Below, piece by piece: positions 27,382 through 35,753 of a stretch of DNA of 35,753 nucleotides. Each line of letters opens with the position of its first letter. Position 1 is the stretch's first letter. A program made the position numbers and the translations under genes. Source of the stretch: a bacterium (lineage in GTDB: Bacteria; Vulcanimicrobiota; Vulcanimicrobiia; Vulcanimicrobiales; Vulcanimicrobiaceae). The stretch is taken from assembly GCA_021786705.1 (NCBI GenBank), contig JAJYMV010000146.1:1-35753 (forward strand), written 5' to 3'. The notes below the pieces were generated by a model. It was not told where the DNA came from. It saw only the letters and a program-made list of their open reading frames with translations, and made no database searches.

Positions 27382-28263
27382 TTACTTTTCTCCGGTGCGC
27401 AAGCGACGCAGTTGCAGCGCGTGATTGAAACGAACGATTTCTTCGCGCGAATAGCCGTCGAGGTTCACGAACTCGACGCCGAACGAATTGCGGCCTTCGA
27501 CCGGCGCGAGCTTGGCCACCACCTGAGCGCGCGCAAAAATTTGGTCGAACGGGCGCCGATTATCGGGAACGCGGACGCGCCGTGCCCCGAACGGCGTAAT
27601 CTCGGTGCGCTCGCCGCCCTTTGGAAAAACGTCGAGGACCTCGTTGGGAAGGGTGAAGCGCAACTCGATCTCGCTACCGTCCTCGATCGCATCGCCGCAG
27701 ACCAAACGGATACCGCCCGCGCTGACGTCCGCACAGAACCCGTTCTGCCAGATCGAGCCGGGCCGACGGAATGAAATTGGAAACGAGACGCTCTGCCGTA
27801 AATCTTTGCGCCGTTGGTCGTTCTGCTGCGCGGGCCTTTCGTCGCGTGCGTGCGCGCGTGCGGCGGCTTCCCGTCGCTGCATCTCCATAATTTCGGCGAG
27901 CAATTGCTTGCGCTCGGCAGCCGAGACGCCGTCGAAGGTGATGCCGTATTCGTATCCCGCGCCGTCGGTTGGGGCTCTGCGCCCGGCAACGTGGCCGCGC
28001 AGGCGCAACGCCGCGCCACCGCTGCGCCGTAGTTCGAAGCGGATAACGCAATCACGATCGAGCAAAATCAGGGAACGAAGCCGGCAACCGGTCTCCGAGA
28101 TATCGATGAGCGTGCCGTAGACCTGAGCGGCTTTCCCACCCGCTTCGAACGAAATGGGAATCTCGAGCGACTGTCGGAACGTCGCCCGCTTCGGAGTCGC
28201 GTTTTCGCCGTTCGAGCGCGGAGGGTTGCCGGAGCCGCCCGAACCTCGCGTTATCCAGGACAT
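27382..28263 (-). CDS. Tandem PilZ-domain protein
   Basis: Two units with RxxxR + (D/N)xSxxG: RATFR...DISETG and RKDLR...DVSAGG. Confidence 0.82.
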   Translation of the reverse strand: MSWITRGSGGSGNPPRSNGENATPKRATFRQSLEIPISFEAGGKAAQVYGTLIDISETGCRLRSLILLDRDCVIRFELRRSGGAALRLRGHVAGRRAPTDGAGYEYGITFDGVSAAERKQLLAEIMEMQRREAAARAHARDERPAQQNDQRRKDLRQSVSFPISFRRPGSIWQNGFCADVSAGGIRLVCGDAIEDGSEIELRFTLPNEVLDVFPKGGERTEITPFGARRVRVPDNRRPFDQIFARAQVVAKLAPVEGRNSFGVEFVNLDGYSREEIVRFNHALQLRRLRTGEK

Positions 28264-28317
28264 GCACGACCTTATTCACGGGGCGGCGGCCGAGACCCCT
28301 TAAGGAAGCGGCAACGA

Positions 28318-28348
28318 GCCGGGGCGCCCCATCGCGGGGCGCCCCGGC
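28318..28348. terminator. GC-rich intergenic hairpin (possible terminator without U-tract)
   Basis: gccggggcgcccc / ggggcgccccggc, perfect 13-bp stem with atcgc loop, directly after the minus-strand dehydrogenase stop (28356). Confidence 0.55.
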
Positions 28349-28355
28349 GCAGAAC

Positions 28356-29450
28356 CTAGAGCGAGGACCAGACCTCGAGTTTGCGTTTCACGCCGTCGAT
28401 CACGGCGTCGGTGAATTCGGTGGTCGTCGCATGGCCGCCGAGATCGGCGGTGGCGACGCCGCCGTGAATCGCTTCGAGGGAGGCTTCGTAGATCGCGCGC
28501 GAAGCGTTGCTCGCGCGACGATCGTCGATGTATCCGAGCATCGCTCCCGCCGCTAAGATCATCGCCAGTGGGTTGGCGACGTTTTTTCCGAAGAGTCGCG
28601 GTGCGGTTCCGTGTGGGGCTTCGGCCATGACGATGCTGGGCTTGAATGCCTCGCCGGCTTCGGGAGAGCCCTCGAAGGAGAGAAGAACCGATTCGGCGCC
28701 CGCGATCGACCCGAAGAGTTGCATGACGAAATCGGAGAGACAATCACCGTCGCGGTTGAGCGAGGGTATGACGAGCGGATCGTCGCCGACCGAACTTAAG
28801 AGCAGCGCGTAGGTCGCGTCGATGAGCTGCGGTTCGTACGGTACGTCTTTGTTGCGATCGGCCGCCGCATCCATCTCTTCTTTCAGCATGCCTTCATAGA
28901 CCGGGCTGACCGTATACTTCGGGCCGCCGAAGACGCGCCCGCCGACTTTGCGGGCGTGCGCGAACGAATACTCGGAGACGTAGCGGCAGATCGTCCGCGA
29001 GATCGATTCGGTGCGGTAGGCGATCTCGTCGCCGTCCGCGCTCTCGCGCCATTCCTTCGCGCCATACGCGTCGCCGACGGCCATGCGCACGACGGCGATC
29101 GGCGCGTGGATGCCGCCGACCGGGCGTACGCGCGGCAGGCGACGGCCGGTGCGAACGATCACCTTGCCGTCGATCTCTTTGCGAAGAATCGCGTTGGGCG
29201 AGCCGACGTCGTCGCGCTGTTCGGGGGTGATCGTGGCGGCTTTGATGCCGAAGCGGTGCTTCCGCATCGCGGCGGCCGCCTCGTGGACCACCGCGTTATT
29301 TCCGCTCCGCCGGTTTTCCAGCGAGAGGTCGAAGCGCAGCAGCTCGAGATCGAGGTCGATCGTTTCGCGCGCGATGACGCGCAACGATTCCTCCAATAAT
29401 TCCTGTCCGGTTTGATCGCCCTCGAGGACGACGACGGTTGGCTTGCTCAA
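28356..29450 (-). CDS. Isocitrate/isopropylmalate dehydrogenase family protein (divergent)
   Basis: 364 aa, TTG start. VLEGDQTGQELLEES, SPNAILRKEIDGKVIVRTGRRL, NRDGDCLSDFVMQLFGSIAGAESV, EAPHGTAPRLFGKNVANPLAMILAAGAML. Confidence 0.88.
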   Translation of the reverse strand: MSKPTVVVLEGDQTGQELLEESLRVIARETIDLDLELLRFDLSLENRRSGNNAVVHEAAAAMRKHRFGIKAATITPEQRDDVGSPNAILRKEIDGKVIVRTGRRLPRVRPVGGIHAPIAVVRMAVGDAYGAKEWRESADGDEIAYRTESISRTICRYVSEYSFAHARKVGGRVFGGPKYTVSPVYEGMLKEEMDAAADRNKDVPYEPQLIDATYALLLSSVGDDPLVIPSLNRDGDCLSDFVMQLFGSIAGAESVLLSFEGSPEAGEAFKPSIVMAEAPHGTAPRLFGKNVANPLAMILAAGAMLGYIDDRRASNASRAIYEASLEAIHGGVATADLGGHATTTEFTDAVIDGVKRKLEVWSSL

Positions 29451-29486
29451 AAGAACTCCTCGTACGATGACGAATGAAATCGCCCA

Positions 29487-31667
29487 ATGGCACGCGTGCG
29501 TCGTAAGGCAAGTTCGAGAGATCGCCTAAACTCGGAGATCGTCGGGCTTCTTGCGCTCGGATGCGCGCTGCTCTTCGGAATCGCGTTGGCGCTACCGCAG
29601 CATTCCGGCGAGATCGGGCGGTGGGGCGCCACGATGTTGCATCGCATCTTTGGTGATGGAGCCCCGCTTTTCCCGGTGCTCGTCGCTCTGATCGGCGCGA
29701 TCGTCTTTCTTGAAATCGACGTTCCGCGCTTGATTGCGACCTATGGCGGAGCCGCCGTCGCGTACTTTTTACTCGCCGATGCCGCCCTGGGAGCCCGGAG
29801 CGACCGTTCCGGAGGCATTCTCGGCGCCTCGATATGGTGGATGCTTCATCGACTCGTCGGCGGTCTCGGCGGTGCCGTTTTTCTCATCCTTGCGGCGATC
29901 GTGCTGACGATGTGGCTGGCGAACCTCAGCCTCAAGCGCGTTCTTGGGCTCCTCGCGCTCCTGCTCGCACGGATGCCTCGTCCCCAGGTGCGCATCCCCG
30001 AGTTCAAGATGCCGCAGTGGCGGATGCCGGATTTCTCGCGCCCCGCACTTCCCGCCGCGCTTCCGGAGCGGCCGCTCCCCGCAGCGCCGGAGCCGCCGCC
30101 TCGCCCCGAGCGAGCCGCCTACGACGAAAGCGCCGCCTATACCGAGCCGCCGCGCGCGCCGGTGCCGGCGCGCATTCCGGGCCCGGTCGAGGGTGAGTAT
30201 CAGGCCCCCGATCCGGCGGCACGGGCGCGGACCTATCGTCTCCCCGACCTCGCACTCTTCGATCCCCCCGCCCGACAGGTCGTCGACGAGAGCAATCGCG
30301 CACACGTCCTCGAGGATACCCTTGCCTCGTTCGGCGTCGGAGCGAAGGTCGTGCATATCGAGCGCGGTCCATCGATTACCCGATACGAATTGCGCCCGGA
30401 GCGCGGCGTCAAAATATCGCGCATCGCGTCGCTCGCCGACGATATCGCCCTCGCACTTGCTGCGACCAGCGTTCGCATCGAGGCGCCGATTCCCGGAAAA
30501 TCCGCGGTCGGCATCGAGGTTCCCAATGCGAATATCTCCGTCGTCGCGATTCGCGAGATACTCGAGGCACTTCCCAACCGCGGGCAGATCCCGCCGCTCT
30601 GGATGGCACTGGGCAAAGATATCACCGGCCGCCCGGTCTTCGGCGATCTCGGGAAGATGCCGCATCTTCTCGTCGCCGGTGCGACGGGTTCGGGAAAATC
30701 GGTCTGCCTCAACACCATCGTCGCCTCGCTACTCGTTGCAGCGACGCCCGACCAAGTACAGATTTTAATGATCGATCCAAAGCGCGTCGAGCTGACCGTC
30801 TATAACGGCATTCCGCACCTGATCAAAGAGGTCATCACCGATCCGAAGGTCGCGGCGGGTGCACTGCTGGAGATGACGCGCGAGATGGACGCGCGCTACG
30901 AACGGTTCGCGAAGGCGGGCGTGCGAAAGATCGAAGAGTATAACGCAAAGTACCCCGACGAGCGTCTACCCTTCGTGGTGATTATTATCGACGAACTCGC
31001 CGACTTGATGTTGGTCGCACCCTCGCGCGTCGAGACGACCATCATGCGTCTCGCACAACTCGCACGCGCCACCGGCATTCACCTCATCGTTGCGACGCAG
31101 CGCCCATCGGTCGACGTCATCACCGGGTTGATCAAAGCGAACATCCCTTCGCGCATCGCATTTGCGGTGAGTTCGCAGGTGGATTCGCGCACGATTCTCG
31201 ACCAGGCGGGCGCGGAGCGGCTGCTCGGGCGCGGCGATATGCTCTTTCTCCCCATCGACGCTCCGAAGCCGATGCGCGCGCAGGGCGCTTTGATATCCGG
31301 TCCCGAAGTGACGCGGCTCGTCGAGTTTTGGGCGCGACAAGCGCGCCCGGAGAATTTACTCGAAGTAGAACTCGTACCCGTCACCGACGAAGAAGAGAAC
31401 GGGAGGCGCGATGTCGATGCGCTCTGTTACGACGCCGCAAAATTCATCATCGAAAGCAACGTCGCGTCGACCGCCGCTCTTCAGGCGCAATTCTCGATCG
31501 GACATCCGCGCGCGGTACGCGTGATGAAACAACTCGAAGATTTCGGCGTCGTGGGGCCGCACGAGGGAACGAAACCGCGGAAAATCGCGCTCTCGCTCGG
31601 CGATTTGGAGTTGCTCGCGCCGCGCATGGGCAGGGGTGAAGGCTCGCAACAGGGGCTCTTCGACTGA
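29487..31667 (+). CDS. ftsK: DNA translocase FtsK/SpoIIIE
   Basis: 726 aa. N-terminal TMs, Pro-rich linker, VAGATGSGKSVCLNTIV Walker A, FVVIIIDELADLMLVAP, GIHLIVATQRPSVDVITG, C-terminal winged-helix gamma domain. Confidence 0.97.
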   Translation: MARVRRKASSRDRLNSEIVGLLALGCALLFGIALALPQHSGEIGRWGATMLHRIFGDGAPLFPVLVALIGAIVFLEIDVPRLIATYGGAAVAYFLLADAALGARSDRSGGILGASIWWMLHRLVGGLGGAVFLILAAIVLTMWLANLSLKRVLGLLALLLARMPRPQVRIPEFKMPQWRMPDFSRPALPAALPERPLPAAPEPPPRPERAAYDESAAYTEPPRAPVPARIPGPVEGEYQAPDPAARARTYRLPDLALFDPPARQVVDESNRAHVLEDTLASFGVGAKVVHIERGPSITRYELRPERGVKISRIASLADDIALALAATSVRIEAPIPGKSAVGIEVPNANISVVAIREILEALPNRGQIPPLWMALGKDITGRPVFGDLGKMPHLLVAGATGSGKSVCLNTIVASLLVAATPDQVQILMIDPKRVELTVYNGIPHLIKEVITDPKVAAGALLEMTREMDARYERFAKAGVRKIEEYNAKYPDERLPFVVIIIDELADLMLVAPSRVETTIMRLAQLARATGIHLIVATQRPSVDVITGLIKANIPSRIAFAVSSQVDSRTILDQAGAERLLGRGDMLFLPIDAPKPMRAQGALISGPEVTRLVEFWARQARPENLLEVELVPVTDEEENGRRDVDALCYDAAKFIIESNVASTAALQAQFSIGHPRAVRVMKQLEDFGVVGPHEGTKPRKIALSLGDLELLAPRMGRGEGSQQGLFD

Positions 31668-32308
31668 TGCAGCGCATTGCGAAAGTTTCGCTGTTCTTCG
31701 CGAGTTCGATACTTGCGTACAACATCGCGTTTGCGATCGGCTCGTTCGTCGGACGATCGGCCGATCCGGCGCCGGTGATGGCGTTCGCGCGGGCGATCGT
31801 GGGAGTGCGCCCGCACCTCGCCTGGGATTTCACGCTGATCGGGCGCCCTGAGGTGCTCGCCCCGCTTGGGATCGCGCTGATCGTCGCGGCGTTCGTCTTT
31901 CGCGCCTGGAGCGGGCGGATCGCGTTTTCGCTCCTCTCGTTGCTTGCATCGTGGCGCTTGGATGCGTTCTTGCAGCACCTCTTCAAGCGGCCGCGTCGTA
32001 CCGATTGGGTGCTCCACCACGAAACCTCATTTTCGTACCCGAGCTCGCACGCGGCGATCGCCTGCGGGTTCTATCTCCTGTGGGCTTATTTCGTCGCGCG
32101 AAGCAACCTACCGGCGGCCGTGCGCGTCGCTCTTCCCGGCTCGCTCGTCTTGCTCTGGATCGCCATTCTCTGGTCGCGGCTCGCGCTCGGAGCGCACTAT
32201 CCTAGCGATCTCCTGGGCGGCACCTTCGTCGGTTTGGCGGCGATCTTCGCGCTTGCGGCGGTGGTCGAGACGATAAAGGTGGTAGGCGCCACCTCGCGGC
32301 GGGCATAG
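31667..32308 (+). CDS. PAP2-family (phosphatidic acid phosphatase-like) membrane protein
   Basis: 213 aa. KRPRRTDW, SYPSSHAAIACGFYLL, SRLALGAHYPSDLLGG phosphatase motifs. Confidence 0.92.
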   Translation: MQRIAKVSLFFASSILAYNIAFAIGSFVGRSADPAPVMAFARAIVGVRPHLAWDFTLIGRPEVLAPLGIALIVAAFVFRAWSGRIAFSLLSLLASWRLDAFLQHLFKRPRRTDWVLHHETSFSYPSSHAAIACGFYLLWAYFVARSNLPAAVRVALPGSLVLLWIAILWSRLALGAHYPSDLLGGTFVGLAAIFALAAVVETIKVVGATSRRA

Positions 32309-32319
32309 CATCGTCGTCA

Positions 32320-33450
32320 ATGAGCGTTGCGACGGTGGCCGGCGACCCTACGCTGGCGAAGATTGAGGAAAAGATCGCGGCAGGTCTCTCGCTGTCGTTC
32401 GAGGATGGGCTCGCGCTCTACGCGACGCGCGATTTGCATACGTTGGGGCGATTGGCCCGCGAACAGAAAATGCGCAAGAGCGGGGACCGCGTCTATTACG
32501 TTCTGAATCGCTATATTAATTCGACCAACGTCTGCTACGCCGGGTGTACGTTCTGCTCGTTCGCCGCCGACGAGTTTAAGGAAAAAGCGCGCGTCTTTCG
32601 GATGACCCCGGATCAGGTTTTTGAAAAGGCGCTCGAGACCGGCCGGAACTTCAACCAATTACACATCGTCGGCGGGCACGACCCGCGCCAGCTTTCGTTA
32701 GATTATTGGCTGCCGCTGATGCGGCGCTTTAAGGCCGAGTTGCCGCACGTCCAGCTCTCCCTCTTTACCGCGGCCGAGATCGATTATATGGCGCGGCGCC
32801 ACCGCCTGAGCTATCCGGCGATCGTCGCTCGGCTCAAAGAGGCCGGGCTCGACAACGTCAACGGCGGAGCCGCCGAAATTTTCGCCGAGGAGACGCGCAA
32901 GAAGATCTGTCCGAATAAAGTGACCGCCGACCAATGGTTGGAGGTCCACGAAGAGCTCCATCGGCAAGGCGTCGCGAGTAACGCGACGATGCTCTACGGC
33001 CATATCGAGTCGATCGAGGATCGCATCGATCACCTGATCCGTTTGCGCGAATCGCAGCGACGGTCGCCGGGCTTTAATGCGTTCATCCCGCTCGCGTACC
33101 ATCCCGATGGGAACGAGTTGAGCTATTGCGGCTGGACCGGGGGCATCGACGACATTAAAACCTTTGCCGTCGCACGGCTGATGCTCGACAACTTCGATCA
33201 TATCAAGGCCTATTGGATGATCCAAGGGCTCCACGTCTGCCAAGTAGCGCTCGAATTCGGCGCCGACGATATGGACGGCACCCATGGGTCGACCGACGAA
33301 GAGATGATCTATCATGCTGCCGGAACGCGCTCGGGGCAGTACGTCGACGATCGCGAATTTCGACGGTTAATCGAGAACGCGGGGTACACCCCGGTGCGCC
33401 GCAATTCGACCTACCAGACGTTCGCGCACGACTGGAGCCCCGATGCTTAA
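32320..33450 (+). CDS. mqnE: Aminofutalosine synthase MqnE (radical SAM)
   Basis: 376 aa. NRYINSTNVCYAGCTFCSFAADEF radical SAM motif, GGHDPRQLSLDYW, NGGAAEIFAEETRKKICPNKVTADQWLEVH. Confidence 0.94.
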   Translation: MSVATVAGDPTLAKIEEKIAAGLSLSFEDGLALYATRDLHTLGRLAREQKMRKSGDRVYYVLNRYINSTNVCYAGCTFCSFAADEFKEKARVFRMTPDQVFEKALETGRNFNQLHIVGGHDPRQLSLDYWLPLMRRFKAELPHVQLSLFTAAEIDYMARRHRLSYPAIVARLKEAGLDNVNGGAAEIFAEETRKKICPNKVTADQWLEVHEELHRQGVASNATMLYGHIESIEDRIDHLIRLRESQRRSPGFNAFIPLAYHPDGNELSYCGWTGGIDDIKTFAVARLMLDNFDHIKAYWMIQGLHVCQVALEFGADDMDGTHGSTDEEMIYHAAGTRSGQYVDDREFRRLIENAGYTPVRRNSTYQTFAHDWSPDA

Positions 33451-34276
33451 TTGCGGTCGAATTCGCTATACCAACGATTTACCGATCTTCGCGGCGTTCG
33501 ATGAAGGAGTGATTCGGTATCCCGGTACGTTACATGAAGACGTACCGACGCGCTTGAACGCGATGCTCCTTTCCGGGGAACTCGATCTCGCCCCGATCAG
33601 CGCCTTTGCTTGGGCTCGCAATGCCGACCGGCTCGCTTTGCTTCCCGATCTCTGTATCGGCGCGCGCGACGAGGTCGTCTCCGTCGTTCTCGTTTCGCAG
33701 ACGCCGCCCGCACTGCTCGAAAACACGCAAATATTCGTAACGCAGGAATCTGCGAGCGGGCGGAACTTGTTGCGCGTCCTTTTGGAGCGGCGCTACTGCA
33801 TCTCTCCGTCCTACGTAGAGGACGCCGCGCCGATCGAGCGCGCGCGTCGCGGTTTTCCGGCGCTCTTGATCGGTGATGGCGCGATTGACGCGATCGAAGA
33901 GTTTCCACGCTCGCAGGTCTACGATCTCGGAACGCTCTGGCACGAATGGACCGGGCAGCAGACCGTTTTTGCGGTTTGGGCCGCGCGGCGCGAGATCGTC
34001 GACGAGCGAAACGAGGAAGTGCGCGCTTGTATGGACGCATTGACCGATGCGCTGACGTGGTCGAAGCGGAATATGGGAACGGTCATCGCCGCAGCGCAAC
34101 GACGTTTCGAACGCCCGCCGGGCTTTTACGAGGATTATTACGAGAAATTGAATTTCACATTTCATACCGCCGCACGCAACGGGCTTGCGGCCTATTGCCG
34201 GGAGCTCTTTGCCATCGGTGCGATTCCGCAGGCGCCCCTCGTCGCTCCGGAGGTTACCGATGCCGTCGCTCGCTGA
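33443..34276 (+). CDS. mqnA: Chorismate dehydratase MqnA
   Basis: 277 aa. LNCGRIRYTNDLPIFAAFDEG, SGELDLAPISAFAWARN, IGDGAIDA. Located between mqnE and mqnC with overlaps. Confidence 0.92.
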   Translation: MLNCGRIRYTNDLPIFAAFDEGVIRYPGTLHEDVPTRLNAMLLSGELDLAPISAFAWARNADRLALLPDLCIGARDEVVSVVLVSQTPPALLENTQIFVTQESASGRNLLRVLLERRYCISPSYVEDAAPIERARRGFPALLIGDGAIDAIEEFPRSQVYDLGTLWHEWTGQQTVFAVWAARREIVDERNEEVRACMDALTDALTWSKRNMGTVIAAAQRRFERPPGFYEDYYEKLNFTFHTAARNGLAAYCRELFAIGAIPQAPLVAPEVTDAVAR

Positions 34277-35345
34277 CCTGCTCGACCGCGCCGCCGCCGG
34301 CGGCCGCCTGAGTTACGACGAAGGCGTACGCCTCTATCGCGAGGCTTCGCTCCACGATCTCGGCGCGGCGGCGCACGCACGCCGTATGGCGATGCATCCG
34401 GGCGACACGGTTACCTACGTTATCGATACCACGATCAACTACACGAACGTCTGCAACGTCCACTGCACGTTCTGCGCCTTCTTCCGCCCCGAACAACATA
34501 AAGAAGGCTACACGATGTCGCACGATCGCGTGCTCGAACGGGTGAAGTTCGCCGCCGACCAAGGGGCGACGCAGATCATGATTCAGGGCGGCGTCAACCC
34601 CAAGCTCGGGCTCGCATGGTTCGAAGAACTCTTCGAGCGCGTGCGCCGCGAGTATCCCGAGGTCGATATCCACTCGCTCTCGGTCTCCGAGATCGTCGGC
34701 ATCGCGAAGGTCGAAGGCTGCTCGACGCGCGAGGTGTTGCAGCGCTTGCAGGCCGCCGGGCTGAAATCGCTGCCGGGTGCGGGAGCGGAGATTCTCGTCG
34801 AACGCGTGCGCAAACGCATCTCTGCGCGGAAGGTCGTGCCCGAGGCGTGGATCGGCGTCATGCGCGAGGCGCAGCAACTCGGCATGCCGACGACGGCGAC
34901 GATGATGTTCGGATCGATCGAGACGCCCGAGGAACGGATCGAACACATGCGCGTGCTCCGGGATCTTCAGGACGAAACGCAGGGCTTCACGGCATTTATT
35001 CCTTGGTACTACGTGCCGTTCAAGACGCCGTTGCGTGGGAAGGAAGCGACGGGATTGGAGTACCTGCGCGTGCTCGCGATCTCGCGGCTCTTCCTCGATA
35101 ATTTCCCACATCTCCAGGCGTCGTGGTTGACCCCCGGTCTCAAGATGGGGCAACTCGCGTTGCTCTACGGTTGCGACGATATGGGCGGCACGATTCTCGA
35201 AGAGCAAGTCGTGCACGATGCCGGTTCGACGAACGAAGCGACGCGTCGCGACCTCGAGAACGCAATTATCGGTTCGGGGTTCCGCCCCGTGATTCGCGAC
35301 ACGTATTGGAATCTTCGTGCGGAGCCCGCGCTCGCTACGGCGTGA
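34260..35345 (+). CDS. mqnC: Cyclic dehypoxanthinyl futalosine synthase MqnC (radical SAM)
   Basis: ORF 34185..35345; start MPSLADLLDRAAAG at 34260. NYTNVCNVHCTFCAFFR, IMIQGGVNPKLGLAWFEELF, GAGAEILVERVRKRISARK. Confidence 0.94.
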   Translation: MPSLADLLDRAAAGGRLSYDEGVRLYREASLHDLGAAAHARRMAMHPGDTVTYVIDTTINYTNVCNVHCTFCAFFRPEQHKEGYTMSHDRVLERVKFAADQGATQIMIQGGVNPKLGLAWFEELFERVRREYPEVDIHSLSVSEIVGIAKVEGCSTREVLQRLQAAGLKSLPGAGAEILVERVRKRISARKVVPEAWIGVMREAQQLGMPTTATMMFGSIETPEERIEHMRVLRDLQDETQGFTAFIPWYYVPFKTPLRGKEATGLEYLRVLAISRLFLDNFPHLQASWLTPGLKMGQLALLYGCDDMGGTILEEQVVHDAGSTNEATRRDLENAIIGSGFRPVIRDTYWNLRAEPALATA

Positions 35346-35509
35346 TGCTGACGCCGAGCCTCTACCCTGAAACGCTTAGCGATAACGACGTCTGCTATTT
35401 CGTAACCACTGCGCAATCGTTCAATTGTATCAAAATCGCCTAGCAAAGCGTTGAGAGCGCTTCGGAAGGTTGCAGCGGAGATATCCTTCCGGCTACCGAA
35501 GGCCGCTCG

Positions 35510-35753
35510 ATGGCAGTACCGACATTCGACCAATTGATGCGTCCGCTTCTCAATGCGCTCACGGACGGGAAATCACACCGCCTTTCCGACCTCGCCGATC
35601 CAATTTCTTCGTCGATCGGCCTATCTGAGGCTGACAAGGCGGAGCAAATCCCATCCGGACAATTACGGTTTCGCAATCGAATTTACTGGGCGAAGCTTCA
35701 TTTAAGCAAGGCAAAGGCCGTCGAGACGACGGCGCCCAGTACGATTCGTATTA
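35510..35753 (+). CDS. Mrr-like restriction endonuclease, N-terminal winged-helix domain (truncated by window end)
   Basis: My own translation from ATG 35510 is open to the end: MAVPTFDQLMRPLLNALTDGKSHRLSDLADPISSSIGLSEADKAEQIPSGQLRFRNRIYWAKLHLSKAKAVETTAPSTIRI. It matches the Mrr_N pattern (vPtyd.l..PlL..L.dG...........a...gLs...r.e.lpSG....y.NRi.WA...L..A). Absent from the ORF list because it has no stop in the window. Confidence 0.82.
   Translation, partial: MAVPTFDQLMRPLLNALTDGKSHRLSDLADPISSSIGLSEADKAEQIPSGQLRFRNRIYWAKLHLSKAKAVETTAPSTIRI

Noticed and set aside
35440-35676. Minus-strand 78-aa ORF at the right edge
   Set aside because: Antisense to the better supported Mrr-like reading frame.
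1-35753. tRNA, rRNA, transposase or integrase genes
   Set aside because: None recognised by eye on either strand; a tRNAscan/Infernal run would be needed to exclude small RNAs.

Overview
This 35.75 kb window looks like a gene-dense, GC-rich bacterial chromosome segment. I found no rRNA, tRNA, CRISPR array or transposase. The lineage is uncertain; gene content and codon bias suggest an environmental, Eremiobacterota/WPS-2-like or other deep-branching phylum, but this is only inference. Left to right it encodes: a DPP-IV-like S9 peptidase; a secreted Lys/Ala repeat protein; acyl-CoA dehydrogenase divergent from a two-subunit 3-oxoacid CoA-transferase; a short AT-richer island with two orphan ORFs; a small 'DKGGHR' protein; a soluble cupredoxin with a CuA-like motif; an ABC exporter, a VOC protein and dnaK-grpE-dnaJ; an HtrA protease next to a tripartite MacB-like efflux cluster with one ATPase, two different permeases, an HlyD-type adaptor and TolC; a Yip1 family protein; RNase J; an EamA transporter; a small Tat-signal protein overlapping an amidase; a glycosyltransferase; a tandem PilZ protein; a divergent isocitrate/isopropylmalate dehydrogenase; FtsK/SpoIIIE; PAP2; and futalosine menaquinone genes mqnE-mqnA-mqnC. 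At the right edge is the truncated start of an Mrr-like restriction endonuclease that the supplied ORF track misses. The observations I would check first are the tolC start codon in the loop of a perfect 11-bp hairpin, the inverted repeats and structured spacer in the dnaK locus, the Tat-protein/amidase pair, the free-standing CuA-type cupredoxin, the secreted polycationic repeat protein and the edge Mrr gene. I do not see convincing evidence of an entirely new multi-gene system.
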